Source of the DNA: Caproicibacterium lactatifermentans
GTDB lineage: Bacteria > Bacillota > Clostridia > Oscillospirales > Acutalibacteraceae
NCBI RefSeq assembly: GCF_013315815.1
Contig: NZ_CP046051.1
Coordinates: 496,001 to 560,000, forward strand
DNA length: 64,000 nucleotides
Reading direction: 5' to 3'
This document shows positions 8,180-16,885 of this stretch, piece by piece. The number at the start of each line of letters is the position of its first letter. Within the stretch, counting starts at the first letter, position 1. The translations under genes and the position numbers were made by a program. The notes beneath the pieces were generated by a model that saw nothing but the letters and a program-made list of their open reading frames with translations, was not told the origin of the DNA and ran no database searches.

Positions 8180-8256
8180 TGGTGGACGTTACAGGACTCG
8201 AACCTGTGACCTTCCGCACGTCAAGCGGATGCTCTAGCCAGCTGAGCTAAACGTCC
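8180..8256 (-). tRNA. tRNA-Val (anticodon GAC)
   Basis: The minus strand folds into a standard cloverleaf: acceptor GGACGTT/AACGTCC, D arm 'TAGCTCAGCTGGCTAGAGC', anticodon arm CCGC-TTGACGT-GCGG with anticodon GAC, and T arm ACAGG-TTCGAGT-CCTGT. The 3' CCA is encoded. GAC reads GUC/GUU valine codons. Confidence 0.95.
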
Positions 8257-8408
8257 ATTTCTCAACAGCACTTGTATATTATATCTCATGTTTCGGGAAA
8301 ATGCAAGCTTTTTTCAAAAAACAAACGAAATGACGCGGCTTGTATTCCTTTGGGTATTCTTCTATAATAGAAATAGAAAAATGAAAATAGAAAAACAATA
8401 CAGGGGGA

Positions 8409-9269
8409 ATGGCTGTGTCTACAGGACTGGTGCTGGAAGGCGGCGGCCTGCGCGGTGTTTATACGGCGGGCGTGCTGGACGAATTTATAAAAAACAAGAT
8501 TCAATTTCCGTCGGTCTATGCGGTTTCAGCTGGTGCCTGCTGTTCCCTCAGTTATCTGGCCGGTCAGTATGAGCGCAATAAAAATATTTTTTACCGCTAT
8601 GTGCCGGATGACCGTTATGTCAGTTTTAAAAATCTGCGTACAACGGGTTCGCTGTTTGGGTTCGATTTCATTTTTGGAGAACTGTTCCACACGCTGGACC
8701 CATTTGATTATGATGTGTTCCGCAAATCCAAAGTAAACCTGATGGTCGGCACAACCGACTTGATTACCGGTACGGAATCCTATTTTTCCAACAAAGATAT
8801 GGACGACCGCTTTCTGCCGGTGCAGGCTTCCAGCTCCCTGCCGTTCTGGTCGCCGATTGTTTGGATAAACAACCACCCGTATATGGACGGCGGCCTTGCT
8901 TCTCCGGTCCCGTACGAGCGCTCCATGCAGGATGGAAACGAGAAGAATGTCGTTGTGCTGACGCGTGACCTTTCCTACCGGAAACGCTTTGGACCGGATT
9001 ATCCGCGTGGCTTGATTCATGTGCACTACCGCGGCTATCCGAATTTTGTCCGCACACTGGAACGCCGCGGAGATGTTTATAACCGCCAGATGGCCGTTAT
9101 CCGCCAACAGGAACGTGCGGGCCGCATGGTCGTTATCCGGCCGACTTCTCCCATTAACTTGGGGCGTTGCGAGAAAGACGCGGAAAAATTGCTGAAAGTG
9201 TATCATCTCGGCCGGCGGGACGCTGCGGCTAAACTGCCCGCGGTGAAAAAACTTCTAATGGAAAAATAG
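8409..9269 (+). CDS. Patatin-like phospholipase family protein
   Basis: The protein is a predicted lipid acyl hydrolase with a Ser-Asp dyad. It has the oxyanion loop 'GLVLEGGGLRGVYTAGVLD' near residues 6-24, the nucleophile serine at 40 in 'YAVSAGACCS', and the catalytic aspartate in 'YMDGGLASPVPYE'. Length (286 residues) and the C-terminal part match the bacterial YjjU/RssA-like branch. No signal peptide is seen, so it is cytosolic. AGGGGG is only two bases from ATG 8409; GTG 8415, two codons later, has better spacing and may be the true start. It is a monocistronic gene with a bidirectional terminator. Confidence 0.88.
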   Translation: MAVSTGLVLEGGGLRGVYTAGVLDEFIKNKIQFPSVYAVSAGACCSLSYLAGQYERNKNIFYRYVPDDRYVSFKNLRTTGSLFGFDFIFGELFHTLDPFDYDVFRKSKVNLMVGTTDLITGTESYFSNKDMDDRFLPVQASSSLPFWSPIVWINNHPYMDGGLASPVPYERSMQDGNEKNVVVLTRDLSYRKRFGPDYPRGLIHVHYRGYPNFVRTLERRGDVYNRQMAVIRQQERAGRMVVIRPTSPINLGRCEKDAEKLLKVYHLGRRDAAAKLPAVKKLLMEK

Positions 9270-9275
9270 CCAAAT

Positions 9276-9321
9276 AAAGAACGGAGAATCGCTTGTATCT
9301 GCGAGTTCTCCGTTCTTTTTA
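9276..9321. terminator. Bidirectional terminator between convergent genes
   Basis: AAAGAACGGAGAA and TTCTCCGTTCTTT (arms within 9276-9318) frame an inner CGC/GCG stem, with T residues on the plus side and A residues on the minus side. It ends both the patatin gene and the converging methyltransferase gene. Confidence 0.85.
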
Positions 9322-10071
9322 TTTAACAGTTTTTGTGGCGTAAAAGGTCGGTACATGGAAGTCGTGCAGGCGGCCTTCACTGTTGATGTCCTCATAAATA
9401 TCCGTCAATGTAAAACCGGCCTGCAGCTGTCCGCCAATTTCCTCCTCGATTGTGTGGGAAAACTGAATTCCCCAGTCGTTTTCAACGGAGGTTTGGTAAA
9501 GCGCCTTGTCTTTCAGCGGATTGAACGGCAGTTTGCATGCAAAGTCTGTTTCCTCTTCATTGAAAACATAATTGATGCCGTTGTCAAAGCCCGCCAGCAG
9601 GATGCCGCCCTTTTTCAGGACACGGAAGCACTCTTTCCAAAGCGGCAGAATGTTTTCAATATAGCAGTTGGAAACCGGGTGGAAAATGAGGTCAAACGAA
9701 TCGTCCGGCAGGGGCAGAGGATGTGACATATCGGCCCGTATCACTTGAATGACGTAGTGTTCGCGCTGTGCCACCATGCGCTCACTTTGCAGCTGCGCGC
9801 TGGAATAGTCCAGCACCGTGCATTCCGCACCGGCGGCTGTAAATATAGGCATTTGCTGACCGCCGCCGGACGCAAGGCCGAGCACTTTTTTGCCCTTTAG
9901 GTTTCCAAACCAGCTTTTGGGGACCATTTTCATGGGGGTGAGCTGTACGGACCATTTTCCGGCTTTGGCATTCTCAAAGGCTTCATGAGAAATAGGCTGT
10001 CCCCATTCCCAGCCGTCGTGTACCCATCTGTCTACGAATGCGGCGTTTGATTTTGTGTAGCTTTCATTCAT
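9319..10071 (-). CDS. Class I SAM-dependent methyltransferase
   Basis: The Rossmann-fold SAM site is visible as motif I 'GKKVLGLASGGGQQMPIF', motif II acid in 'CTVLDYSSAQL', and 'PLPDDSFDLIFHPVSNCYIEN' with a following 'RVLKKGGILLAGF'. This pattern is the Methyltransf_11/UbiE-like group; the substrate is unknown. The 250-residue length is typical. ATG 10071 is preferred over GTG 10080 because AGGTGA lies 5 bases upstream of it. No operon partner is evident, so function stays open. Confidence 0.85.
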   Translation of the reverse strand: MNESYTKSNAAFVDRWVHDGWEWGQPISHEAFENAKAGKWSVQLTPMKMVPKSWFGNLKGKKVLGLASGGGQQMPIFTAAGAECTVLDYSSAQLQSERMVAQREHYVIQVIRADMSHPLPLPDDSFDLIFHPVSNCYIENILPLWKECFRVLKKGGILLAGFDNGINYVFNEEETDFACKLPFNPLKDKALYQTSVENDWGIQFSHTIEEEIGGQLQAGFTLTDIYEDINSEGRLHDFHVPTFYATKTVK

Positions 10072-10115
10072 TTTTATCACCTGCTTTTAGAATTTGAATA
10101 TATACTTTGGTACCT

Positions 10116-10961
10116 TTAGGCGCGTTCGGAGCGTTTTCCAATAAAAAACGAAAGGAAGAAAATAACGGCCGCGACCAGTACGATTGTGCCGCCTGTAGCT
10201 GTGCCGGTGTAGTAGCTGATAATTAGGCCGGAAATGCCGGATACCAGGCTGATGCCAATGGACCAGAAGTGATAACTGCGCATGGAATGGGCGAGGTTAC
10301 GGGCAGCTGCCGCCGGCAGCACCAAAAGGGAGTTGATAAGCAGAATGCCTACCCACTTAATGGTGGAAGTCACCAGCACGGCGACCAAAACAACAAAGAT
10401 GTTCTGCAGGAGCCGGACCGGGATGTTCTTGCTGGCGGCGAGGTCGGCATTGACACTGGTCAGCAAAAACGGGTTAAAGAAGAGAATCCACAGCAGAATG
10501 ACCGCGGCCAACAGCACAGCCAGCAGGGCGATTTCCTGCGGCTGTACCGTCAGAATGTCGCCAATTAGGTAGCTGGAGTATTTGGCAAAGCCGCCGGTTG
10601 CGGAAAGCAGAACAATGCCCAGTGCCATGCCGACGGACGCAAAGACGCTGATAATGGTGTCGGCGCTGGAAGTGCCGCTGCCGATAACCGCCGAAATGCC
10701 CAGCGCGAATAATAGGGCGAACCCCATCATAGACAGCAGGTAGTTGTCCGTACCCAGCAGGACGCCAATCGCAATACCGGTCAGGGCCGAATGGCCGAGC
10801 GCATCGCTGAAAAAGGAGAGCTTGTTATTGACAATCATGGTGCCCACCAGACCGAACAGCGGCGTGATGAGCAAAATGGCCAGCAGCGCATTTTTCATAT
10901 AGACAAATTCTGTCCAGTCAAAAGGCAGGATGGTGTCGATAAATGAATAAATGGCATTCAA
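10116..10961 (-). CDS. Zinc/manganese ABC transporter permease (ZnuB/MntB family)
   Basis: The 281-residue membrane protein has about eight hydrophobic helices and the ABC-3 family block 'SFFSDALGHSALTGIAIGVLLG' near residues 50-71, where the cytosolic coupling region contacts the ATPase. It overlaps the ATPase gene by 4 bases (ATGA-type) and is third in a binding protein-ATPase-permease operon read from a metal-responsive-looking operator at 12675. The choice between Zn and Mn is not settled by the sequence. Confidence 0.9.
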   Translation of the reverse strand: MNAIYSFIDTILPFDWTEFVYMKNALLAILLITPLFGLVGTMIVNNKLSFFSDALGHSALTGIAIGVLLGTDNYLLSMMGFALLFALGISAVIGSGTSSADTIISVFASVGMALGIVLLSATGGFAKYSSYLIGDILTVQPQEIALLAVLLAAVILLWILFFNPFLLTSVNADLAASKNIPVRLLQNIFVVLVAVLVTSTIKWVGILLINSLLVLPAAAARNLAHSMRSYHFWSIGISLVSGISGLIISYYTGTATGGTIVLVAAVIFFLSFFIGKRSERA

Positions 10962-11701
10962 TGGAAATCACCTCCCGCCAGTTTCAGACCGAACGCTTCC
11001 TGCACAGCGTCAGTTTTCATTACCTCAGCGACCGGACCGCTGACCACAATGGTGTGGCTGATGAGCGCGGCACGGGTTGCGTATTTCATTACATGGGAAA
11101 GGTCATGCGAAACCAAAATAATCGGCATTTCATGCTGTTTGCGCATATGTGTAACAAGGTCGTAAAACAATTCGATGCCCTTGCGGTCCACAGCGGAAAC
11201 CGGTTCATCCAGCAGCAGCAGGTCCGGCATGGGGTGCAGGGCAAAGGCAAGCAGTACACGCTGCAGTTCGCCGCCGGAAAGCGCGCCCAGCCGTTTGGGC
11301 AGCAGGTCCGGTGAACCGCCCACGCGCCGCAGCATTTCCGCGGCAAAGTCACGCTGCTCTTTGCGGTGGCCGAGCCATACCGGAAAATGGGTTAGGTTGG
11401 CGCACAGCATATCCTGCACAGTCACAGGTGTGGCTCGGTCAAATACTAGGTTTTGCGGGACATAGCCAATATGCGGGTCCGTCAGTTTTTTGCCACCGGC
11501 ATCGTGGAAAGTGATGGTGCCGGTGTAGGGAATACGTCCCAACAGCGCCTTGAGCAGGGTGCTTTTTCCGGCACCATTCTGGCCGATGAGGGCCATGATT
11601 TCGCCGTGGTGTACGTCCAAATTCACATCATGCAAGATCTGCGCACCGTGGCGGCGTACGCCCAAATTCCGAATGATGGTGTTGCATTTACAGGTTGTCA
11701 T
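10958..11701 (-). CDS. Zinc/manganese ABC transporter ATP-binding protein (ZnuC/MntA type)
   Basis: This 247-residue ATPase powers metal import. Walker A 'GQNGAGKST' is at 40-48, signature 'LSGGELQRV' at 141-149, Walker B 'LLLLDEP' at 161-167, and the H-loop is in 'ILVSHDLSHV'. ATG 11701 follows GGAGAG by 8 bases and removes an unconserved 9-residue extension. It lies between the binding protein and permease genes. Confidence 0.93.
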   Translation of the reverse strand: MTTCKCNTIIRNLGVRRHGAQILHDVNLDVHHGEIMALIGQNGAGKSTLLKALLGRIPYTGTITFHDAGGKKLTDPHIGYVPQNLVFDRATPVTVQDMLCANLTHFPVWLGHRKEQRDFAAEMLRRVGGSPDLLPKRLGALSGGELQRVLLAFALHPMPDLLLLDEPVSAVDRKGIELFYDLVTHMRKQHEMPIILVSHDLSHVMKYATRAALISHTIVVSGPVAEVMKTDAVQEAFGLKLAGGDFH

Positions 11702-11762
11702 GGTAGAATCTCTCCTTGTACAGAACAAATAGCCAATCGGGCGGGGGAAAGGTCCCGCCGCT

Positions 11763-12656
11763 CTATGCCAGCGCCTTTTGCAGCGTTTGTGTATTTTTCT
11801 CCATGGCCTTTAAATAAGCGTCACGGTCATAACTGCCGGTCACAGCCGGGTCCAGTTTATAAAAAGCGGCGCCGCTTTCCTGCGCGATAATCTGTGCGGC
11901 GGACTGTTCGTACTGCGGTTCCGCAAAAACCGCCTTTACGCCGCTTTGCCGAATCATGCGGATGGTTTCCGCAAGTTCTTTGGCACTGGGCTGGCTGTCC
12001 GGTTCCCGCTGAACGGTCTGTACGATGTTGAGGTGAAATTCCTTGGCGAAATACGGAAAAGCCTCGTGAAAGGTAATGATGTCCCGGTGCGGCAGGTGGT
12101 CCAGTTCCGTATGCATACGGGTGCGCAGGGTTCGCAGCTTTTTTAGGTAGATATCAGCATTGGCACGGTATTGTGCGGCATGGGGCGGGTCCGCCTTTTC
12201 CAGTCCGGCGGTGATATTCTGTACCTGCTGCATATAGTTGCTGATGCTTACCCACAGGTGTGGGTTGACTTCACCGGTCTTATCCGTGATGTGAGATACA
12301 CCGGTGCTGCTGTCCAGCACGGTCAAATGGGGCAGCTGGTCGGTTACGCGGGACATGAAGCTTTCCATGCCGGCACCGTTAATAATGAATAAGTTTGCCT
12401 GTGACAGAGCCTGCATATCGGCACTTTGCAGCTGATAGTCGTGCAGGCAGCCGGTTTGCTGGCCGGCCATGTTGTCCACCTGCACGCCCTGTATGCCATT
12501 TGTAATATTGATGGACATAATATATACAGGGTAAAAGGAAGCCATAATGTGGAACGACGCCTTTTGCGCAGGGCGGCGCGCACAGCCTGCGCAGGTACCC
12601 AGCAGCAAAACTGTCGCCAAAAATGCAGTAGTGATTTTTTGAAGGAACTGTTTCAT
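11763..12656 (-). CDS. Metal ABC transporter substrate-binding lipoprotein (ZnuA/PsaA family)
   Basis: The 297-residue cluster A-I binding protein begins with a lysine-containing signal peptide and a lipobox ending in cysteine 25 ('LLGTCAGCARR'). Metal-ligand candidates are the histidines in 'GCLHDYQLQ', 'NPHLWVS' and 'ITFHEAFPYF', plus an acid in 'AVFAEPQYEQ'. The His-rich loop of many ZnuA proteins is absent, leaving Zn or Mn open. ATG 12656 starts the signal peptide. It is the first gene of the operon, 19 bases downstream of a perfect palindrome. Confidence 0.9.
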   Translation of the reverse strand: MKQFLQKITTAFLATVLLLGTCAGCARRPAQKASFHIMASFYPVYIMSINITNGIQGVQVDNMAGQQTGCLHDYQLQSADMQALSQANLFIINGAGMESFMSRVTDQLPHLTVLDSSTGVSHITDKTGEVNPHLWVSISNYMQQVQNITAGLEKADPPHAAQYRANADIYLKKLRTLRTRMHTELDHLPHRDIITFHEAFPYFAKEFHLNIVQTVQREPDSQPSAKELAETIRMIRQSGVKAVFAEPQYEQSAAQIIAQESGAAFYKLDPAVTGSYDRDAYLKAMEKNTQTLQKALA

Positions 12657-12674
12657 AGCAACACACACTTTCTA

Positions 12675-12726
12675 AATGCAAATAATTTGCATTCCCGAGT
12701 ATAGCACGGCAAAAACGGGATGTCAA
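12675..12726 (-). promoter_or_regulatory. Promoter and 19-bp palindromic operator of the metal importer operon
   Basis: On the minus strand TTGACA (12721-12726) and TATACT (12698-12703) are 17 bases apart. Directly downstream, 12675-12693 is AATGCAAAT-A-ATTTGCATT, a perfect 9-1-9 palindrome. Fur-family repressors (Zur) use 7-1-7 to 9-1-9 boxes in this position, so a Zur-like box is likely; MntR-type control is the alternative. Confidence 0.8.
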
Positions 12727-12754
12727 GAAGGGGTGGCAAAGAAAAAAGCAAAAT

Positions 12755-12788
12755 AAAAAACCGCTGGGAATATTCCCAAGCGGTTTTT
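12755..12788 (-). terminator. rnpB terminator
   Basis: Reading the minus strand, AAAAACCGCTTGGGAA and its partner TTCCCAGCGGTTTTTT form a strong hairpin with a T tract just after the RNase P RNA. Confidence 0.85.
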
Positions 12789-12789
12789 G

Positions 12790-13140
12790 TGACCAAACCT
12801 ATAAGCCGGGTTCTGTTTAGACGGTCATCTATCTTGGCCGGGCGTTGCCGCCGCGGCTCAGTGCCACCTTCCCGGGACGCGCCGGGCCGACGCTTTGTGT
12901 CCCTCTGCGGTGTTGCTCCGGATAGGGTTTGCATAGCCGTCAGGTCTCCCTGACGCTGGTGAGCTCTTGCCTCGCCTTTCCATCCTTACCGCGGAAAACC
13001 GCGGCGGTCGTTTTCTGTTGCACTTTCCCTGGGGTCGCCCCCGGCGGCTGTTAGCCGTTATCCTTGCCCTATGAAGCCCGGACTTTCCTCGGAAGTTTGC
13101 TTTCGCGCATCCCCCGCGGCCGTCCAGTTTGCTCACAACT
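12790..13140 (-). ncRNA. rnpB: RNase P RNA, bacterial class A
   Basis: The catalytic RNA that matures tRNA 5' ends. The minus strand shows the hallmark 5' block 'GAGGAAAGTCCGGGCT' (P4 strand), the central 'AGGGTGCAACAG'-like 'AAAGTGCAACAGAAA', and the 3' block 'CAGAACCCGGCTTATAGG' that closes P4 and the tRNA-CCA-binding loop. Length of about 350 nt fits. The promoter at 13146-13174 and the terminator at 12755 delimit it. Several ORFs called across it are spurious. Confidence 0.95.
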
Positions 13141-13145
13141 TCTTT

Positions 13146-13174
13146 ATTATAGAAGAAAGTTTACGGCGCGTCAA
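13146..13174 (-). promoter_or_regulatory. rnpB promoter
   Basis: TTGACG (13169-13174) and TATAAT (13146-13151) on the minus strand are separated by 17 bases, placing the start of transcription at about 13139, the expected rnpB 5' end. Confidence 0.8.
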
Positions 13175-13303
13175 GGGCCGACAGGCAGTTACCTCAGGAT
13201 GCCATAGCCGCCGACTTCCTGAAAACCAATGTGTTGATAAATGTGGCTGCCTTTTTTCTTCACTTTCTGCTAAATTTCCAAAAAGCAGGTGGCTTTTGGA
13301 AAT

Positions 13304-13819
13304 TTAATGGTAAATATATTTTACACGAGGGCATTTTTGACAAATAAGCTGCTGAAAAGTTTCCGTCGTTCCAAGGGTGAAGCCATCTTTTGCGGCGACA
13401 ACCGCGATAGACTGCTGAACAACCAAAATAATAAGATTTTTCGTTTCGTTAATCTGTGTAATCTGTGTGTAGTCAAAGAATGACTCACCGCTGTTGGAGG
13501 ACGTTACCCGAATACGGTCAGAAAATGACGTTGTCACTTCCCGTGGCTTGCCACCGTTTACAAGCAGCTGCTGTTTATATCCGCGCTTCGCCAGCGTATT
13601 GCGCAGAAGAGGTGTGTAAAAGAACATAAACACAGATAAAACCAGACAGACAATGAACGGAACCGTTTCTTGTTCTGCGAAAAAGCAAACCGCTACGGCT
13701 GCCAGCACGGAGGCTGTAATCAGTGCCACAGCCTTTGCTCCTTTGCGGAAAACTGCGTTAACATATTCCCGGTAGAGTTCCGGTGACCAAACAATATGGC
13801 TGACAAAAAGATTTTCCAT
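13304..13819 (-). CDS. YcxB-like membrane protein
   Basis: The 171-residue protein has two adjacent membrane helices near residues 30-70 ('AVALITASVLAAVAVCFF' and 'FIVCLVLSVFMFFY') and a C-terminal soluble domain with 'SFSDRIRVTSSNSGESFFDYTQI', matching the YcxB-like C-terminal domain (PF14317-type). Its function is unknown. GAGGAG stands 7 bases before the ATG. It begins 35 bases after pncB and is probably co-transcribed with it. Confidence 0.7.
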   Translation of the reverse strand: MENLFVSHIVWSPELYREYVNAVFRKGAKAVALITASVLAAVAVCFFAEQETVPFIVCLVLSVFMFFYTPLLRNTLAKRGYKQQLLVNGGKPREVTTSFSDRIRVTSSNSGESFFDYTQITQINETKNLIILVVQQSIAVVAAKDGFTLGTTETFQQLICQKCPRVKYIYH

Positions 13820-13854
13820 AGATACTCCTCATTAGGCGGGGGGTGTTTTTCTTG

Positions 13855-15297
13855 TTAATAGGTATATTCGTCCAACATTTTCTGTTTGATGTCCCACAGC
13901 GGACGGGAGAGGTCCACATAGTAGCGGTGCGGGTTGTCAAAGCGGAGCACTTCATCCCACAGGGTACCCACCTGCTTTGTGCACTCATCCTGCAGCTGCT
14001 TCAGAGTCTTTTCCTTGGCAATGCACTTGCCATGGTCGAAAATCTTCTTACGCAGCGGGACAGCATGGAAGTTAGTGATTACCTTGCGTTTCCAGACGTG
14101 CACGGGGTCGAAAATCTCATACGGTTTTGTGTCGTCAATGGTTTCGTTGTACAACGTGATGACATCGGCAATCGCCTTGCCGCTGGTGCGGTCGAACAGG
14201 CGCCACAGTTTTTTAAAGCACGGTGTGGTGATTTTGCTGACATTTTCACTGACCTTGATTTTCGGGGTAATATTACCGTTTTTGTCTTCTACGGCGGACA
14301 GCTTGTACACGCCGCCGAAAACCGGATGGCTGCTGCTGGTAATGAGCCGTTCGCCGACACCGAAGGAGTCCACCGGTGCGCCTTGAATCAGCATATCCTG
14401 AATTAGATGCTCGTCCAGAGAGTTGCTGGCACAGATTTTGCAGTCCGGGAAACCGGCATCGTCCAGCATCTTCCGGGCCTTTTTGGTCAGATAAGTAATA
14501 TCACCGCTGTCAATGCGAATGCCGGCAGGACGGTAGCCGCGCGGGAGCACTTCTTCATTGAAGATTTTAATGGCGTTCGGTACGCCGGATTTCAGTACGT
14601 TATAAGTGTCGACCAGCAGGGTGCAGGCATTGGGATATTCCCGGGCATAGGCACGGAAAGCGTCCTCTTCGCTGTCGAAAAGCTGTACCCAGCTGTGTGC
14701 CATGGTGCCCATGGCCGGAACACCGAAGTCACGGTCGCAGATGGTGCAGGCCGTGCCGCAGCAGCCGCCAATATAGGCAGCACGTGCGCCCAGTGTGGCG
14801 CCGTCGGCACCCTGTGCCCGGCGGGAGCCGAACTCCATAACCGGGCGGCCCTGTGCGGCGCGCACAATTCGGTTAGCCTTGGTGGCAATCAGGCTTTCGT
14901 GGTTAATGGTCAGCAGAATCATGGTTTCAACAAACTGAGCCTGAATAACCGGCCCGCGCACGGTCAAAATCGGTTCACCGGGGAAGATGGGCATGCCTTC
15001 CGGCACAGCCCACACATCACACGCAAAATGGAAGTCCTGCAGGTATTGCAGAAAGCCTTCACTAAAAATTCCGCAGCCGCGCAGGTAGGCAATGTCCTCC
15101 GGCTCGAAGTGCAGGTTCTTTAGGTAATCCATCATCGGCTGTACACCCGCCATAATCGCAAAGCCGCCGTTGTCCGGTACCTCACGGAAAAACATATCAA
15201 AATAAGCAATTCGGTCCTTAAAACCATTGTTAAAGTATCCGTTTGCCATTGTGATTTCGTAAAAGTCTGTCAGCATGGTCAGGTTCGTTTTTTCCAT
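13855..15297 (-). CDS. pncB: Nicotinate phosphoribosyltransferase
   Basis: PncB makes nicotinate mononucleotide from nicotinate and PRPP in the NAD salvage pathway. The 480-residue protein has the family's N-terminal 'LTDFYEITMANGYF', the core 'EFGSRRAQGADGATLGARAAYIGG', 'VPAMGTMAHSWVQLF' with the phosphorylated-type histidine region, and the phosphoribosyl site 'GIRIDSGDITYLTKKAR' plus 'SFGVGERLITS'. Full length and no breaks. The ATG at 15297 follows AAAGGAAAC. Confidence 0.96.
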   Translation of the reverse strand: MEKTNLTMLTDFYEITMANGYFNNGFKDRIAYFDMFFREVPDNGGFAIMAGVQPMMDYLKNLHFEPEDIAYLRGCGIFSEGFLQYLQDFHFACDVWAVPEGMPIFPGEPILTVRGPVIQAQFVETMILLTINHESLIATKANRIVRAAQGRPVMEFGSRRAQGADGATLGARAAYIGGCCGTACTICDRDFGVPAMGTMAHSWVQLFDSEEDAFRAYAREYPNACTLLVDTYNVLKSGVPNAIKIFNEEVLPRGYRPAGIRIDSGDITYLTKKARKMLDDAGFPDCKICASNSLDEHLIQDMLIQGAPVDSFGVGERLITSSSHPVFGGVYKLSAVEDKNGNITPKIKVSENVSKITTPCFKKLWRLFDRTSGKAIADVITLYNETIDDTKPYEIFDPVHVWKRKVITNFHAVPLRKKIFDHGKCIAKEKTLKQLQDECTKQVGTLWDEVLRFDNPHRYYVDLSRPLWDIKQKMLDEYTY

Positions 15298-15543
15298 GAT
15301 GTTTCCTTTCGTTTTAAACGGTTATCTATTCTGTCATCTTGTGAGATTGCTGCATACTATAAAAAGGAAGTGATAATGCCCCTATTATATCAAAAACGAG
15401 AGAGAATAACAAACAAATTTTCATTTTTTCAACAAAAGCCATGCAATAGGAAGAAAAAGACGTCACTTCGTATTTTTTCAATATAAATAGTCATAATAGT
15501 AGACATTATTTGTGCAAATTATGAAAAAATATTGTTAATATCC
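15298..15543. other. A/T-rich intergenic stretch between pncB and the XRE regulator
   Basis: No ORF or stable hairpin stands out. It holds the upstream region of pncB (a TATAGT near 15357-15362 on the minus strand is a possible -10) and, at its right edge, the promoter of the regulator gene. Confidence 0.4.
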
Positions 15544-15572
15544 TTGCATTGGGGCCAAAATTCGATTATACT
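15544..15572 (+). promoter_or_regulatory. Promoter of the XRE regulator gene
   Basis: TTGCAT (15544-15549) and TATACT (15567-15572) are 17 bases apart. The predicted leader is about 115 nt. The same -35/-10 pair recurs in front of the large non-coding RNA candidate at 19729. Confidence 0.65.
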
Positions 15573-15696
15573 ATAAATGAATTTATTTGTTATGACCGTG
15601 TTCCTACTAAAATCTGATTGTATGCGGCCGTGCGCTCTGGCTGTCAGCTGTGCCCGGCTGCTTTGGCAATCTGCTGAAAACAGGAGATGAACGAAA

Positions 15697-15957
15697 TTGA
15701 GATTACGCAAGCAGGCGCTGGGCAGCCGCAATTTGGTAGGCGCCCGCGTGGAAGCAACCCGCAAAAGCGAAGGGATGAAACAAAAAGAGCTGCTGGCACA
15801 GCTGCAGGTGCAGGGGGTAGATATGAACGCTTCCGGCCTTTCTAAACTGGAAGGCCAGCTGCGCTATGTTACGGATTTTGAACTGGTAGCGCTTGCCAAA
15901 GTTTTCAACGTCTCAGTAGATTGGCTGCTGGGGCTGACCGACAAACGCGAACCGTAA
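15697..15957 (+). CDS. Small XRE-family helix-turn-helix regulator
   Basis: The 86-residue protein is almost only a Cro/C1-type HTH: 'LVGARVEATRKSEGMKQKELLAQL' followed by 'SGLSKLEGQLRYVTDFELVALAKVF' and the usual 'SVDWLLGLTD'. It starts with TTG at 15697, supported by AGGAGA 9 bases upstream; no ATG fits. Its targets are unknown and it is monocistronic with its own promoter and terminator. Confidence 0.82.
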   Translation: MRLRKQALGSRNLVGARVEATRKSEGMKQKELLAQLQVQGVDMNASGLSKLEGQLRYVTDFELVALAKVFNVSVDWLLGLTDKREP

Positions 15958-16029
15958 AATTAAATGAGCAGGAGTCGCTTTTTGCCCCACAGACGGAGCA
16001 CTGGGCGGCCTACTTTATCTGTATTTTCT

Positions 16030-16064
16030 GCGCCCCGTTTCCTTTTGGAAGCGAGGCGCTTTTT
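16030..16064 (+). terminator. Terminator after the XRE regulator
   Basis: GCGCC-C-CG-T-TTCC pairs with GGAA-G-CG-A-GGCGC around a TTTT loop, followed by TTTTT. Confidence 0.75.
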
Positions 16065-16092
16065 GTGCCTAATAGAAAGTATGGTGGCCATC

Positions 16093-16121
16093 TTGCCATT
16101 TTAGGTAGGCTGTGCTATGAT
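16093..16121 (+). promoter_or_regulatory. Promoter upstream of the TrkA pair
   Basis: TTGCCA (16093-16098) and TATGAT (16116-16121) with 17 bases between them, about 125 bases before the first TrkA gene. Confidence 0.5.
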
Positions 16122-16245
16122 AATGGCATTCTTCTTTCATATGGTTGTTATAGTATATCAAAATGTATATAGTCCCCGGCGGCGTTCAGATACCTGAAAA
16201 AGGAGAACGGCTTTTACGGGCTGGCAGGGAGGATGAACAAAAACT

Positions 16246-16872
16246 ATGAACGTGTTGGTAATCGGATGTGGGCGCCTGGGTGTCCGTCTGGCGGCCATGC
16301 TGGACGAACGTGGCCATGAGGTCGTTGTGGTCGATGAGTCCGCTGGTGCATTGGAACGCTTGCCGGATAGCTTCAGCGGACAGGCCATTACTGGAATGCC
16401 CATGGACATGAGTGTCCTGAGAAGTGCTGGCATTGAAAATTGTGACGCGGTCGCGGTGGTTACGCCGGATGATAATTTGAACATTACCATTTCACAGGTG
16501 GCGCGCGAATTTTTCCACATTGATAATGTAGTGGCCCGCATCAGTGACCCTATGCGGGAAAGAGTTTTTGCAGCGTTTGGGCTGCACACAGTCTGTCCGA
16601 CTAAGATGGCCTGCGCGTCGCTTTACAATGCACTGACAGAACCATGGGAGAGCCGGGAGCTTACGTTTGGTACAGCGACCGTTTCTTTCCGTGTTTGGGC
16701 AGCTGACCATATGGTCATTGGGCAGCCGCTGTCAAAGGTACCACATTTTCAAGACGAAACGGTCTTTGCGGTGGTTCACCGCAACGGCCGTCTGGAGCTG
16801 GCGGATGCTGTCAGCAAAGAACAGGAAATTACCATGGGCGACCATATCATTCTGGCGTCTATAGCGGACTAA
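16246..16872 (+). CDS. TrkA-family NAD(H)-binding potassium-transport regulator, first copy
   Basis: RCK/TrkA proteins bind nucleotides and gate Trk/Ktr potassium channels at the membrane's inner face. This 208-residue protein has an N-terminal Rossmann fold with 'VLVIGCGRLGVRLAAMLDERGHEVVVVDES' (glycine-rich loop and acidic residue at its strand end) and a C-terminal TrkA_C-like half ('VIGQPLSKVPHFQDETVFAVV'). It is followed 13 bases later by a second TrkA gene. No channel subunit gene is in the neighbourhood, which is unusual. Confidence 0.88.
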   Translation: MNVLVIGCGRLGVRLAAMLDERGHEVVVVDESAGALERLPDSFSGQAITGMPMDMSVLRSAGIENCDAVAVVTPDDNLNITISQVAREFFHIDNVVARISDPMRERVFAAFGLHTVCPTKMACASLYNALTEPWESRELTFGTATVSFRVWAADHMVIGQPLSKVPHFQDETVFAVVHRNGRLELADAVSKEQEITMGDHIILASIAD

Positions 16873-16885
16873 GGGGGCAGGCAAG

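Noticed and set aside
12653..13307. Several ORFs of 65-93 codons across 12653-13307
   Set aside because: They lie within the RNase P RNA gene and its terminator and have no protein-like features.
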